From positions 1,054,001 through 1,118,000 of the forward strand of contig NC_019792.1 in the NCBI RefSeq assembly GCF_000230715.2: a stretch of 64,000 nucleotides of DNA, written 5' to 3'. Below the pieces are notes generated by a model, which saw only the letters and a list, made by a program, of their open reading frames with translations, did not search any database and had not been told where the DNA came from. Each line of letters starts with the position of its first letter. Within the stretch, counting starts at the first letter, position 1. Origin of the DNA: Natronobacterium gregoryi SP2. Its GTDB lineage: Archaea; Halobacteriota; Halobacteria; Halobacteriales; Natrialbaceae. A program made the position numbers and the translations under genes. Shown in pieces: positions 53,021 to 62,317 of this stretch.

Positions 53021-53695
53021 CTACTCCGGATCGATGTTCGCCGAGATGTCCGCAAGGAGGGAATCGTAGTCCCTTGTCTGCAGGAAGACCCGTCCCGGGC
53101 CGCTAAAGGTCATGACGAATCCCTCCCCGCTCAACATCGTCTTTTTGAGACCGCCGACGCGGTGCGTCGAGAACTCGACCGACTCGTCCCAGGCGACCGA
53201 GTGACCGGCGTCGATCGTCACCTGCTCGCCCTGCTCGAGTTCTCGTTCGACGATGCCGCCGTAGCTGCCGACGAACAGGTCGCCGGTGCCACTCGCTTCG
53301 AGGACGAACAGTCCCTTCCCACCCAGCAGTGAGTCGAACCCGCCAGAGACCGAGTCGGTCTCAATGCCTGGGCCGTTCGCGACGTACGAGCCCGACTGGA
53401 CGTACACCGACTCGCCCGCCAGTTCTAGAGCTCGCATGTCGCCGGGCTGGGTGTGGGCGAACTGGACGGTCTGGCGGTTGGCGGTTGCGGTGAACGTGTT
53501 CCGAAACAGTTGTTCGCCGCTGAGCATCGAGTCTTTCACCGACGAGAGCAAGCCGCCGGAGCTACTGTGTGTCTCCATTTCGACGTGTTCGCTGTAGGAC
53601 ACCATCGAACCGCTCTCGACCGTGATCGCTTCGCCGTTCTCGAGTCGCGCCGTCCCGAGGGTGTAGGACGGATCGTGGGAGAATTCGTAGTCCAT
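53021..53695 (-). CDS. AIM24/TIGR00266-family protein
   Basis: A 224-residue protein from ATG 53695 (MDYEFSHDPSYTLGTARLEN); an in-frame ATG at 53710 adds five. It shows the beta-rich AIM24 repeats: ITVESGSMVSYSEHVEMETH, FRNTFTATANRQTVQFAHTQ, PGDMRALELAGESVYVQSGS and GLFVLEASGTGDLFVGSYGG. The family is widespread (Aim24 is mitochondrial in yeast) but its biochemical role is poorly known. It converges on the K+ channel gene with only 4 bp between the stops. The gap to DUF418 upstream should contain both promoters. Confidence 0.9.
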   Translation of the reverse strand: MDYEFSHDPSYTLGTARLENGEAITVESGSMVSYSEHVEMETHSSSGGLLSSVKDSMLSGEQLFRNTFTATANRQTVQFAHTQPGDMRALELAGESVYVQSGSYVANGPGIETDSVSGGFDSLLGGKGLFVLEASGTGDLFVGSYGGIVERELEQGEQVTIDAGHSVAWDESVEFSTHRVGGLKKTMLSGEGFVMTFSGPGRVFLQTRDYDSLLADISANIDPE

Positions 53696-53832
53696 CCGAT
53701 CGGTTCGCATCTGACACCGAGAGGATAAATACTTTCTACCGGTTCGGCCCGTTCCAGAAAGAGAGAGCAGATACCCTCGACGGCTCCGGAGGCTCCAAGT
53801 ACGTATCGTTCGATCAGCAAGTGAGAGCACGT

Positions 53833-55146
53833 ATGACGTCCGAGCAATCTCCGGGCGAAGACACCGCTAGTACTACCGCAGACAGAGGCAGGGCTGGCGC
53901 TTGCAACGGCGACGAGTCCGGTCCGACCGATCCAGACGACCGCATCCTGGGGCTCGACGTCCTCCGAGGATTCGCCCTGCTCGGGATTTTAGTCATCAAC
54001 GTCTGGTTGTTTGCCATGCCGATGGTCGCCTCGTACAATCCGACGCTCTACGGTGACTTCTCGGGCGGGAGCTACGTCGCCTGGTTCGTCAGTCACGTCT
54101 TCTTCGAGCAGAAGTTCGTCACGCTGTTTACGTTCCTCTTCGGGGCCGGGATGGTCCTCTTTCTGGAGTCGAAAGAACGGAAAGGCCAGCCCGCTCGTCG
54201 ACTCCACTTCCGTCGAGTGTTCTGGCTACTCGTGATCGGACTCGGCCACGCCTACCTGCTGTGGTACGGCGACATCCTCGTCGCGTACGCACTCTGTGGG
54301 TTCGTCCTCGTCTTCGTCCGCAACTGGCGACCGAAGTGGCTTCTCGCACTCGGACTCGTCATGTTCGCACTGCCGGCACTGTTCTATCTGCTGAGCGGCG
54401 TCGGCTACGTGGTGGCCGACGCGGGCACACAGGCCGAAATCGAGCAGGCGATGCTCACCGGCACCGGGGCCGATCCGGATGCGGTCGACGAAGAAATCGC
54501 TACCTACCGGGGTGGCTGGCTCGAGCAGATGGACCACCGGATCGCGACCGCCGCCATGATGCATACGGTTGGGTTCGTCTTCGAGTCGTTCTGGACACTC
54601 GGCGGGTTGATGATCGTCGGGATGGCCCTCTACAAGTGGGGTGTCCTCTCGAACGAGCGGAGCACGCGGTTCTACCGACGACTGCTCGTCGGCGGCGCGA
54701 CGGTGGGGCTGGCACTGATTCTTACTGGTGTCTGGTACCGCGAACTGGTCGACTGGAATACCGCACACGTGCTCCTGTTCGCCCATCAGTTCAACTACTG
54801 GGGATCGCTGTTGGTCGCACTCGCGTACGTCTCCGGGGCCATGTTACTGTGTCGAGCCGCCGCCGGCGGGCTCGTGACGACTGCCCTATCTGCGGTCGGT
54901 CGAACCGCTTTCTCGAACTATCTGTTGCAGACGGTGCTTGCCACGTCGATCTTCTACGGCCACGGAATCGGTCTGTTCGGTCAGTTGAGCAGGGCCGAAC
55001 TCCTCGGCGTGGTCGTCCTGATCTGGACGATCCAGGTACCGCTGTCGGTCGCCTGGCTAAACCGGTACCGGTTCGGTCCAGTCGAGTGGGTCTGGCGGAC
55101 GCTCACGTACGGGGACCGTCAGCCGATGCGTCTCGAGAAGGACTAG
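53833..55146 (+). CDS. DUF418 polytopic membrane protein
   Basis: A 437-residue membrane protein from ATG 53833 ([20 protein letters not shown]); a GTG at 53821 is in frame. After an acidic N-terminus it has the family signature [20 protein letters not shown] and about nine further helices. The C-terminal DUF418 domain includes [20 protein letters not shown] and [20 protein letters not shown]. Relatives are often called YeiB-like; the function is unknown, though the fold resembles acyltransferase-3 membrane proteins. Its last 4 bp overlap the 3' end of the convergent deoC gene. Confidence 0.88.
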   Translation: MTSEQSPGEDTASTTADRGRAGACNGDESGPTDPDDRILGLDVLRGFALLGILVINVWLFAMPMVASYNPTLYGDFSGGSYVAWFVSHVFFEQKFVTLFTFLFGAGMVLFLESKERKGQPARRLHFRRVFWLLVIGLGHAYLLWYGDILVAYALCGFVLVFVRNWRPKWLLALGLVMFALPALFYLLSGVGYVVADAGTQAEIEQAMLTGTGADPDAVDEEIATYRGGWLEQMDHRIATAAMMHTVGFVFESFWTLGGLMIVGMALYKWGVLSNERSTRFYRRLLVGGATVGLALILTGVWYRELVDWNTAHVLLFAHQFNYWGSLLVALAYVSGAMLLCRAAAGGLVTTALSAVGRTAFSNYLLQTVLATSIFYGHGIGLFGQLSRAELLGVVVLIWTIQVPLSVAWLNRYRFGPVEWVWRTLTYGDRQPMRLEKD

Positions 55147-55790
55147 CGGTCGTCTGCCACTGGCGCTCCCTCGAGAATCTCGACGCCACTCGAGGCACCG
55201 ATTCGTTCTGCTCCGGCTTCGACCATCGCCATCGCATCGTCGTAGCTGCCGATGCCGCCACTGGCTTTGACAGGGAGGTACTCGCTCATGAGTTCGACGT
55301 CTGCGACAGTCGCACCGCCATCGGCAAACCCAGTAGATGTCTTGACCATCGCCGCGTCGGCAGCAACCGCGGCCTCGCAGGCCCGTCGTGTCTCTGCCTC
55401 GGAGAGCAAGGCCGTCTCGACGATCACTTTGACCGGGATCGGGACGGCGGCGACGAGTTCTGCGATCTCGGCCCTGACGGCGTCGTCCTCGCCTGCTTTC
55501 AGCCGGCCGACGTTGATAACGACGTCGAGTTCGTCGGCTCCGGCCTGCCAGGCGTCGACGCCTTCGCGTCGCTTGCTCTCGGCGAGGTGGTGGCCGTGAG
55601 GGAAGCCGACGACGGTCGCGAGCGTCACCTCGGGTGCGTAGTCGGCCGCCGCTTCGACGGCGTAGGGCGGAATGCAAGCGTTCATCCCGTGCTCGTCGGC
55701 CTCCTCGAGCAGCGCCCGAACGTCGTCAGGCGTCGTTTCGGGGCCGAGTGCCGTGTGGTCGATCAGCGCGGCGAGTTCGCTACGGTCCAT
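55143..55790 (-). CDS. deoC: Deoxyribose-phosphate aldolase
   Basis: A 215-residue TIM-barrel aldolase from ATG 55790 ([20 protein letters not shown]). Class I DeoC residues are seen: [32 protein letters not shown] (conserved Asp), [14 protein letters not shown] (Lys) and the Schiff-base Lys in [16 protein letters not shown], then [16 protein letters not shown]. It splits deoxyribose 5-phosphate into glyceraldehyde 3-phosphate and acetaldehyde, a last step of deoxynucleoside breakdown. It is divergent from the R15P isomerase gene (72-bp gap), so the nucleoside genes around here may be co-regulated. Confidence 0.96.
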   Translation of the reverse strand: MDRSELAALIDHTALGPETTPDDVRALLEEADEHGMNACIPPYAVEAAADYAPEVTLATVVGFPHGHHLAESKRREGVDAWQAGADELDVVINVGRLKAGEDDAVRAEIAELVAAVPIPVKVIVETALLSEAETRRACEAAVAADAAMVKTSTGFADGGATVADVELMSEYLPVKASGGIGSYDDAMAMVEAGAERIGASSGVEILEGAPVADDR

Positions 55791-55862
55791 AGCGGACCGA
55801 CTCGCCGGACGGGGAAAAAGCCGCCCGATTCCTTTTGCCTCGCGGGTCCCAAGAGGGGCGAT

Positions 55863-56846
55863 ATGAGTACAGACGACTCCGGGACTGCCGTCGACCCGGC
55901 CGTCCTCGAGACTGCAGACGACATCGCGTCGATGGAGATACGCGGTGCTGCGACGATCGCCGACGCGGCCGCGGCGGCGCTTGCAACCCAGGCTCGACAC
56001 TCGAGCGCCGAGACGCCGGCGGCGTTCCGTGATCAGTTGCGAGCGGCTGCAAAGACGCTCTACGAGACGCGGCCGACTGCGGTCAGCCTCCCTAACGCCC
56101 TCCGGTTCGTGCTCCGAGGGATGGACGGAGAGATCGTCCCGGAACTGCGGGAGTCGACGGTCGCTCGCGCGGAGACGTTTCGGTCCGACCTGGAGCAAGC
56201 GCAGACGAATCTCGGCGAGATCGGAGCCAATCGCCTTCGGGACGGCGACGTGGTGCTGACTCACTGTCACTCGACGGACGCGCTGGCGTGTATCGAGGCC
56301 GCACTCGAGGACGGGAAGTCGCTCGAGGCGATCGTCAAGGAGACTCGTCCCCGCAAGCAGGGTCACATCACGGCTCGCCAGCTCCGAGAGTGGGGCGTGC
56401 CGGTGACGCTGATCGTCGACAACGCGGCGCGTCGCTATCTCGACGAAGCCGACCACGTCCTCGTTGGTGCGGATAGTATCGCGGCGGACGGCAGCGTCAT
56501 CAACAAGATCGGGACCAGCGGCCTGGCGGTCAACGCCCGCGAACGCGGCGTTCCGGTGATGGTTGCGGCACAGACGATCAAGCTCCATCCGGACACGATG
56601 ACCGGTCACACGATCGAGATCGAGAACCGGGACGAAGACGAGGTACTGCCGCCGGAAGAGCGGACGGATGTCGCCGTCGACTCCGCAGACGACGGACTGA
56701 CCGTCGAGAACCCGGCGTTCGACGTGACGCCGCCACGCCACGTCGACGCGATCGTCACCGAACACGGCCAGTTCCCGCCGGAGAGTATCGTGACGCTCAT
56801 GCGGGAACTGTTCGGGGAGACGACGGGCGAACCCTGGGAAGTGTAG
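55863..56846 (+). CDS. Ribose-1,5-bisphosphate isomerase
   Basis: A 327-residue protein of the eIF2B-alpha/MtnA-like family, R15P isomerase branch, from ATG 55863. Motifs: [40 protein letters not shown] (with the catalytic Cys), [20 protein letters not shown], and [20 protein letters not shown] (catalytic Asp). The enzyme converts ribose 1,5-bisphosphate to ribulose 1,5-bisphosphate. Family knowledge links it to nucleoside degradation in archaea; in haloarchaea lacking form III RuBisCO the product is dephosphorylated instead. DeoC, a PfkB kinase and a nucleoside phosphorylase are close by, which supports this role. Confidence 0.93.
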   Translation: MSTDDSGTAVDPAVLETADDIASMEIRGAATIADAAAAALATQARHSSAETPAAFRDQLRAAAKTLYETRPTAVSLPNALRFVLRGMDGEIVPELRESTVARAETFRSDLEQAQTNLGEIGANRLRDGDVVLTHCHSTDALACIEAALEDGKSLEAIVKETRPRKQGHITARQLREWGVPVTLIVDNAARRYLDEADHVLVGADSIAADGSVINKIGTSGLAVNARERGVPVMVAAQTIKLHPDTMTGHTIEIENRDEDEVLPPEERTDVAVDSADDGLTVENPAFDVTPPRHVDAIVTEHGQFPPESIVTLMRELFGETTGEPWEV

Positions 56847-56923
56847 CGGGTTCTCGCGATCGGACTCTCCGGGACCGAGGAACGATCGGAAACGGTTTGG
56901 TACTGGTCTGAGCCAATGAACGT

Positions 56924-57745
56924 ATGGTGTTACCAGAGGGGTTTGTCCTCCCACCGTGGTATCTCCTCGTGCCGATCTTGGCGGTGCTGGGCGGTGTGTT
57001 GGCGTTGCTGTGGGAACTCGAGCCGCCGGTGACCGATCGAACCGTCGTCGCGTTCGTTCCGTGGATGCTGTTCGGGGCGACGTTACACGTTCTCTATCGG
57101 ACTGGGGCGTATCCGGAGACAGTCGAAGTGCTGTTTACCTCGCCGGGCGTCTATCTGATCACAGCGATCGTTGCCGGGGCCGCCTGGATACTCGGGATCT
57201 TCCTCCAGGAAGGTGGGCTCCAGCCGACGAGCGAGCGCGTCGTCGGGATTACGGGGACCGGCTTCTTTGCCGTCTTCGCGATGCTCGCGATCGGACGGAG
57301 CTGGGGGGCCGGAACGTTCGAGCCGTTCTGGCCAGTTATCGCCGTCGTCGCCTCCGGCATCGTCACCGCGCTTGCCTGGCTCGCACTCGGGCTCTGGTTT
57401 ACAGATGTCGCCGCGACGACCGGAGCGACAGGCGCACTCGTCGTCTTCGGTCACACGCTCGATGGTATCTCGACCGCGATCGGCTACGACGTGCTCGGTG
57501 CTGGCGAGGAAGTGCCGCTCTCACGCATGATTCTCGAGACCGGATCGGCGCTGCCGACCGCCGAGTACATCGGAGGGGGCTGGCTGTTCGTGCTCGTGAA
57601 GGTCGGCCTCGCGCTTGCGATCCTCGGGCTGTTCAGAGAGTACGTCGAGGAAGCACCACGGCAGGCCAGGACGATCCTCGCACTCGTCGCCGCCATCGGC
57701 CTCGGGCCGGGCGTTCACAACACTCTGCTGTTCGTCGTCGCCTAG
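56924..57745 (+). CDS. DUF63 membrane protein
   Basis: A 273-residue polytopic protein (about eight helices) of the archaeal DUF63 family: [40 protein letters not shown] with a family-typical Pro/His pair, and [20 protein letters not shown] with conserved His and Asp, then [20 protein letters not shown]. The function is unknown; its location between the isomerase and kinase genes may mean only proximity. The PfkB gene starts 35 bp downstream, so cotranscription is likely. Confidence 0.9.
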   Translation: MVLPEGFVLPPWYLLVPILAVLGGVLALLWELEPPVTDRTVVAFVPWMLFGATLHVLYRTGAYPETVEVLFTSPGVYLITAIVAGAAWILGIFLQEGGLQPTSERVVGITGTGFFAVFAMLAIGRSWGAGTFEPFWPVIAVVASGIVTALAWLALGLWFTDVAATTGATGALVVFGHTLDGISTAIGYDVLGAGEEVPLSRMILETGSALPTAEYIGGGWLFVLVKVGLALAILGLFREYVEEAPRQARTILALVAAIGLGPGVHNTLLFVVA

Positions 57746-57780
57746 ACTTTTCCCCCACGGACACCAATCTTTCACAGCTC

Positions 57781-58668
57781 ATGATTACGGTGCTTACCGC
57801 CGGGCACGTCAACTGGGACGTCACCCTCCGCGTCGATCGCCTCCCCGAACCCGACGGCGAGTCAGCGATCCGCTCCCAGTCTCAATCCGGAGGCGGCAGT
57901 GCCGCCAACGTCGCCGCCGCCCTCGCCGGCCTCGAGGTCGACGCCGGCCTCGTCGGCAGCGTCGGCGACGACGACAACGGCGTTCTCGCCAGACGCGATC
58001 TCGAGGCGGCGGGCGTCTCCCTCGAGGGGCTCCGGGTCGTCGACGACGCCGAGACAGCCGTCAAGTACCTGCTCGTCGACGACGAGGGCGAGGTCGCAGT
58101 ACTCGGCAACGACGGCGTCAACGAGGCCGTCGCGCCGGACGACGTCGACTCCGACCGTATCCGCTCGGCAGACCACGTCCACCTCACGAGCCAGCGACCC
58201 GATACCGCCACCAGGATCGCCGAGATCGCAAGCGACGCAGGCGTCACGATCAGTTTCGATCCCGGACGCCGACTCGAGGACCGGGAGTACGGTAACGCGC
58301 TCGCGCTCGCGGACATTCTCTTCGCCAACGACAGGGAGATCGCCTCGTTGCTCGAAGGCGAGTACGAACACGTCGGGTCGGAGTACGGTGATCGGATCGT
58401 CGTCGTCAAACACGGCGGCGACGGGGCGAAACTCCACACTCCCGAACTGACCTACGACCACCCAGGGTTCGACGTCGAACCAGTCGATACGGCCGGTGCA
58501 GGCGACGCGTTCGCGGCTGGCTTTCTCGCGGTGGCGCTTACCGACGGCGACTTAGAGCGAGCGCTCGAGTACGCGAACGCCTGTGGAGCCCTTACTGCGA
58601 GCAAGGAAGGGGCACGGAGTGCGCCGACTGCGACGACGGTCGAGAAGTTTCTGCGTTCACAGTATTGA
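57781..58668 (+). CDS. PfkB-family sugar kinase, candidate ribose-1-phosphate kinase
   Basis: A 295-residue ribokinase-like enzyme. The N-terminal AGHVNWDVTLRVDRLPEPDG, substrate loop SQSGGGSAANVAAALAGLEV and C-terminal signature VDTAGAGDAFAAGFLAVALT (catalytic Asp in GAGD) are intact. PfkB enzymes phosphorylate sugars, nucleosides or sugar phosphates. Given the isomerase, nucleoside phosphorylase and deoC around it, ribose-1-phosphate to ribose 1,5-bisphosphate is the most sensible reaction, as in the haloarchaeal pentose bisphosphate pathway. Sequence alone does not prove the substrate. Intact; begins 35 bp after DUF63. Confidence 0.88.
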   Translation: MITVLTAGHVNWDVTLRVDRLPEPDGESAIRSQSQSGGGSAANVAAALAGLEVDAGLVGSVGDDDNGVLARRDLEAAGVSLEGLRVVDDAETAVKYLLVDDEGEVAVLGNDGVNEAVAPDDVDSDRIRSADHVHLTSQRPDTATRIAEIASDAGVTISFDPGRRLEDREYGNALALADILFANDREIASLLEGEYEHVGSEYGDRIVVVKHGGDGAKLHTPELTYDHPGFDVEPVDTAGAGDAFAAGFLAVALTDGDLERALEYANACGALTASKEGARSAPTATTVEKFLRSQY

Positions 58669-58793
58669 AGCGAGTGAGTGATTTCATGGTGGAAAACGAC
58701 ATGCAGTCTTCAGCAAATGTCGTCTGACGGTACCTATATACCAGCAGACGTTGGCTCCTCGAGTAGACAGTCACGGTGACGTGACTGAGAGAC

Positions 58794-59093
58794 ATGACGG
58801 ACGGAGGGATATACGAGTCGGACGGGCGCACCTGCAGGCGGCGCGTCCGGTACGACCGAACGGAGGGTGAATCGGCAAGTATCGCAGTCGCAACGGCGCT
58901 TGCACGCTACCACGACGAAGACGCGACCGATCCCAGCACGCGACTGTACGATTACGTCGATCCGGAAGCACTCGACGCACTGGTTGCAGGGACAGAGGAC
59001 GGCGCGCGGTCGGCGTCGGTCGTGGAGTTCGAAGTCGAGCGAACCGCGGTTCGGGTCTACCCCGGTCACGTCGAGGTGTCGGCGACGGGCTGA
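58794..59093 (+). CDS. HalOD1 output-domain protein
   Basis: A 99-residue protein that is essentially one HalOD1 domain: SIAVATALARYHDEDATDPS, RLYDYVDPEALDALVAGTED and the beta-hairpin ASVVEFEVERTAVRVYPGHV with EVSATG. HalOD1 is found fused to receiver domains or alone in haloarchaea; its output mechanism is not known. A 7-bp inverted pair (ACGACAT / ATGTCGT) lies at about 58697-58725 upstream. Its TGA stop ends on base 59093, which also begins a diverged copy of the dispersed repeat. Confidence 0.83.
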   Translation: MTDGGIYESDGRTCRRRVRYDRTEGESASIAVATALARYHDEDATDPSTRLYDYVDPEALDALVAGTEDGARSASVVEFEVERTAVRVYPGHVEVSATG

Positions 59094-59175
59094 GACGGCC
59101 TGCTGTACCGGTGTACCGACGCACCGCGGTCCGCCTGCGGGTCGTGTCGACGACGGTTCATGGCGGTCCGTACGA
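59093..59175. repeat. Dispersed palindromic intergenic repeat, diverged copy H
   Basis: Starts AGACGGCCTGCTGTACCGGT in the last base of the HalOD1 TGA stop and ends near GGCGGTCCGTACGA. Only the outer ends and overall length match well; the middle has diverged. It lies just before the nucleoside phosphorylase promoter. Confidence 0.4.
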
Positions 59176-59217
59176 AGTCTCGAACCTTTTTTCTCGTCAC
59201 CGACAGAAGCCGTCGGT

Positions 59218-59946
59218 ATGGCAACCCAACCGCATCTGCTGGTCGAAGCGGGAGATCTGACCGATATCGCACTCATTCCCGGCGATCCGGGACGGGTCGA
59301 TCGCATCGCAAACCACTGTGACGAGTCCGAGACCGTCGCACAGAACCGCGAGTACAAAGTCGTCAACGCCACCTACGACGGCCGCGAGCTGACGATCTGC
59401 TCGACGGGGATCGGCTGTCCGTCGGCGGCGATCGCGATCGAGGAGCTCGCGAACGTCGGCGTCGAGACGGTCGTCCGCGTCGGGACGACCGGCGCTCTCC
59501 AGTCCGACATCGAGATCGGCGACATGATCGTCGCGACCGGTGCGGCGAAAAACGAGGGCACCTCGAAGCGCTACGAGGACGTCTCCTACCCCGCCGTCCC
59601 TGACTACGACGTACTCTCGGCGCTGGTCGACTCCGCGGAAGCCAACGACGAAGCGATTCACGTCGGCCCGATCGCCTCTGACGACGCCTACTACGCCGAA
59701 ACCGACGAGTACGTCGCCGACTGGGAGGACGCCGGTATGCTGTCGGTCGAGATGGAAGCCGCCGCCGTCTTCTCGCTGGCCCGGCGGAGGGGGCTGCGCG
59801 CCGGTGCGATCTGTACCGTCGACGGCAACCTCGTCGAAGGAACCCAGAAAGGCACCGACACCGAGGACGACGAACTCCCCGAGAAAGCGAAGAACAACGT
59901 CGGCCGCGCGATCGACATCGCACTCGAGGCCGCGACGGACCTGTAA
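59218..59946 (+). CDS. udp: Nucleoside phosphorylase (uridine phosphorylase-type)
   Basis: A 242-residue NP-I family enzyme from ATG 59218. The phosphate loop is DIALIPGDPGRVDRIANHCD, then TICSTGIGCPSAAIAIEELA, the GTTGALQSDIEIGDMIVATG ribose/phosphate region and MLSVEMEAAAVFSLARRRGL at the base site. It splits nucleosides with phosphate to a free base and ribose 1-phosphate. Whether it prefers uridine or a purine nucleoside is not certain. Its product would be the substrate of the PfkB kinase upstream. A T-rich stretch (CCTTTTTTCTC) lies ahead of the gene. Complete. Confidence 0.92.
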   Translation: MATQPHLLVEAGDLTDIALIPGDPGRVDRIANHCDESETVAQNREYKVVNATYDGRELTICSTGIGCPSAAIAIEELANVGVETVVRVGTTGALQSDIEIGDMIVATGAAKNEGTSKRYEDVSYPAVPDYDVLSALVDSAEANDEAIHVGPIASDDAYYAETDEYVADWEDAGMLSVEMEAAAVFSLARRRGLRAGAICTVDGNLVEGTQKGTDTEDDELPEKAKNNVGRAIDIALEAATDL

Positions 59947-59959
59947 TCGCCCGCTCCCC

Positions 59960-60169
59960 TCACTCTCGCCACACCCACGGCTCGAGCGCAAGCGAGTAGA
60001 CCATCACGCCGCCGAAGACGACGACGTCGTCCGCCGACAGCGGCCAGCCGGCGACCCGGAACGCGAGCGTCACGACGACGATCAAGCAGACGACGAGGAC
60101 GCCGTCGACCAGGAACGCAAGCCGTCCGCGACCGCCCGCGAGTAGCCTCACTCTCTCGTCCGTAGACAC
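59960..60169 (-). CDS. Small two-helix membrane protein
   Basis: A 69-residue protein with two hydrophobic helices (AFLVDGVLVVCLIVVVTLAF and DDVVVFGGVMVYSLAL) and a C-terminal LEPWVWRE. No family recognised. It converges on the nucleoside phosphorylase gene with a 13-bp gap. The Gly/Arg-rich N-terminus (RLLAGGRGR) should face the cytoplasm. Confidence 0.6.
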   Translation of the reverse strand: MSTDERVRLLAGGRGRLAFLVDGVLVVCLIVVVTLAFRVAGWPLSADDVVVFGGVMVYSLALEPWVWRE

Positions 60170-60506
60170 GGAGTCGGCGACTCGACCGGTAAAGCTGGTC
60201 GTCAGACGAGGAATCGTCCAACGACGCGTCAGAAGTCGAGCCGGACTCCTCGAGCACGCCCAAAACTTCTGTCACTCATTACGGTCCCGCGAGCCATGCG
60301 AACGGATGCTTGCATCCGTGAGCAGAGAGTGATTCGCCGAAGGCGAACCCGACGCGGAAAAAGTTCGTACCCTGTATTCACCACTCCCTTTCTGACAGCT
60401 ATTAGTAAACTTCGACCTCCCGTTCTACATCCTTCACTGATACTGGCCGATGGAGGGAGTGGCGGATAAGGTGTGTGAACCGTTCGATAACAGCCGAGGA
60501 CGAAAA
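60170..60506. other. 337-bp gap with two neighbouring hairpins
   Basis: No gene is seen. At 60302-60319 is a perfect 8-bp stem (ACGGATGC-TT-GCATCCGT) and at 60333-60347 a 6-bp stem with 3-base loop (TTCGCC-GAA-GGCGAA). Both lie between the convergent-side ends of the small membrane gene and the HNH gene's 3' end. They could be a terminator pair or a small structured RNA. Confidence 0.35.
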
Positions 60507-61295
60507 CTACGACTGGAGTCCCTCGGCCAGTCCCGCGGCACCCTCAGTCAACGATTCGGTCGTGTCCGAGGCGGCCTGCAGGGTCTCGTTTACCTCGTCG
60601 TACAGCAACTCGAACGCGACTTCGCCGTCCGATCGCCAGCCGTCGACGTTCCGGTACTCGAGTCCGCAGGTCGGACACCGACCGTCGGCCTCGTCGGCGG
60701 CGCGGGGTTCGAGACAGCCGTGACAGCGGTCCAGTCCGGCCACGATCGACTCGCCGAGTGTGACGAGTCGGTGGAGTTCCGACTGGAGTTGGGTCGCTGA
60801 CTCCACGACGGTCTCGAGTGGCTCCACGATGTTGTCTCCGAGGTGGTCGGTTTCGGCGACCGTGAGTCGTTCGAGTCGCGACGGGACGGAGTCGATCGCG
60901 AGCAAGACCTCGCGACGGGCCTGGACGTAGCCAGCCTCATCGAGGTCGCCGTCCTCGAGGTCGCCGGGGAGCGAGGTCGACAGTGACGCGAAGGAGGCGA
61001 CGGCCGAGACCGTCACTCCCTGTCGCTGGGTGGTCTCGCGGACGAGTTCGAAGAGATCGTCGGCGTCGAGTCGAACCGCGTCCGCGGCGGTCGGGGATCG
61101 GCGCAGGGATGCGAAACACGGCGAGCAGACGGTGACGAGAGCGCTCTCGTGGACGGACCCCTCGAGCGGAACGTCACCGACGGGGTAGAGGCGAAGCACC
61201 GTTTCGTCGTCGCCGCTGGCTCCACAGCGCCGGCAGGTGTGGTCGTCTCGGTCGAGCACGGCGTCTCGGTCGCCGTGCCACTCGCGGGAAGTCAC
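60507..61295 (-). CDS. HNH-like endonuclease/zinc-finger protein
   Basis: A 262-residue protein. The first ~65 residues look like an HNH/McrA-type zinc unit: DAVLDRDDHTCRRCGASGDD, LRLYPVGDVPLEGSVHES and VTVCSPCFASLRRS. The middle is helical, and a second zinc ribbon CHGCLEPRAADEADGRCPTC follows near residue 190, then a helical tail (NETLQAASDTTESLTEG). Key HNH histidines are not all clear (an HES replaces the usual H-N pair), so nuclease activity is uncertain. The neighbours give no hint. Complete. Confidence 0.72.
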   Translation of the reverse strand: MTSREWHGDRDAVLDRDDHTCRRCGASGDDETVLRLYPVGDVPLEGSVHESALVTVCSPCFASLRRSPTAADAVRLDADDLFELVRETTQRQGVTVSAVASFASLSTSLPGDLEDGDLDEAGYVQARREVLLAIDSVPSRLERLTVAETDHLGDNIVEPLETVVESATQLQSELHRLVTLGESIVAGLDRCHGCLEPRAADEADGRCPTCGLEYRNVDGWRSDGEVAFELLYDEVNETLQAASDTTESLTEGAAGLAEGLQS

Positions 61296-61389
61296 GGGCG
61301 AGCGAAGACAGCGAAATTATAAAAACGCACCGAGTCTCGCGCGTTCGATGACGCGCTGGTGACAGTATCAGACAGGCTAGTGATGGCGG

Positions 61390-62250
61390 TCAACTATCGT
61401 CCGCGAATCGTCTCTCGAAAGCATCTGCGAGGACCGCGCGTCCTCCGTACTCGAGGAGAGTCACTGCACAGACGACCGCGAGCGGGCCCATCCAGAGAAA
61501 AACGTAGAGCCCATCGATCGCCGGCGAGATGCTGGCTGCGGCCCCGCCGGTCTCTCGGTGAGTGGCGAGCGATTCCCAGGCCGACAGATACGTCCACACG
61601 AAGAGTGCCCCGAGCGCGATAGTTGGCATCACGAGCCGACGCCGGGAGAACGCGACGGCGGGGACGGCCCCGACGAGCACGAGCCCGAGCAGGGCATACA
61701 ACGTGACAACCATCGTGACGGGCTCGAGAGAGACGAACTGCTCGAGTATCGGTTCCTGTCGGACGAACGCGCTCGCCCAGAAGGCAGCGAGTGCGTGGAC
61801 GCTGCCACCGGCGACACCGACGGCGACTGTCCAGGGTGTGAGCCAGTTGCGGATCGTCCCGTGGTTCCGGAGCGTGTACTCGGTGACGACGAGCCCCGCC
61901 GCGAGGAGAAGCGCCGCAAGCATCGGGGTGGTCGCATCCGCTGCCGTCGGTGAGCCAAGTTGTGGCTCGGGTGGCAGGAACCACAGTGGACCGAGGACGA
62001 GCACCGCGAGGGTTGACCCGGCCGCCGAGGCGAGGTAACCGGCGGCGTACGAGCCGGCGATCAACGCGCCCGTGATCGCGAAACCGACGGCGACTGCGCC
62101 GGGCGGGTAGAGTCCGTCGGTGCCGTAGCCGAACACGGACACGTAGCCCAGGGCTGTGACGGGGGCTGTGAGCGCGCCCGTAAGAGCAGCCCGTTCGGTT
62201 CGATCGGCGGGAAGCGTGCGACCGAGTATACGCCCCATTCCGACGATCAT
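61390..62250 (-). CDS. Polytopic membrane protein of unknown function
   Basis: About 286 residues from ATG 62250 (MIVGMGRILGRTLPADRTER); ATGs at 62280 and 62238 are alternatives. It has around eight hydrophobic helices, for example VAVGFAITGALIAGSYAAGY, GSTLAVLVLGPLWFLPPEPQ, TMVVTLYALLGLVLVGAVPA and LYVFLWMGPLAVVCAVTLLE, with short charged loops. No family is recognised. It is alone, downstream of the DUF547 gene on the same strand (67-bp gap). Confidence 0.7.
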   Translation of the reverse strand: MIVGMGRILGRTLPADRTERAALTGALTAPVTALGYVSVFGYGTDGLYPPGAVAVGFAITGALIAGSYAAGYLASAAGSTLAVLVLGPLWFLPPEPQLGSPTAADATTPMLAALLLAAGLVVTEYTLRNHGTIRNWLTPWTVAVGVAGGSVHALAAFWASAFVRQEPILEQFVSLEPVTMVVTLYALLGLVLVGAVPAVAFSRRRLVMPTIALGALFVWTYLSAWESLATHRETGGAAASISPAIDGLYVFLWMGPLAVVCAVTLLEYGGRAVLADAFERRFADDS

Positions 62251-62317
62251 TCCTCTCGCATAAAGATAAACTTTTGTCACGTTCGGCCGTCCCGAACGAC
62301 CAGTTCGAGACCGACGA

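Noticed and set aside
54261-55862. Open frame running through DUF418, deoC and into the R15P isomerase gene
   Set aside because: Only the final part from 55863 matches a protein family; the upstream part is an Arg-rich shadow of DUF418 and the reverse of deoC.
61394-61984. Arg-rich minus-strand frame over the membrane protein at 61390-62250
   Set aside because: It is a shifted frame of the same strand with extreme Arg content; the hydrophobic helices are in the other frame.
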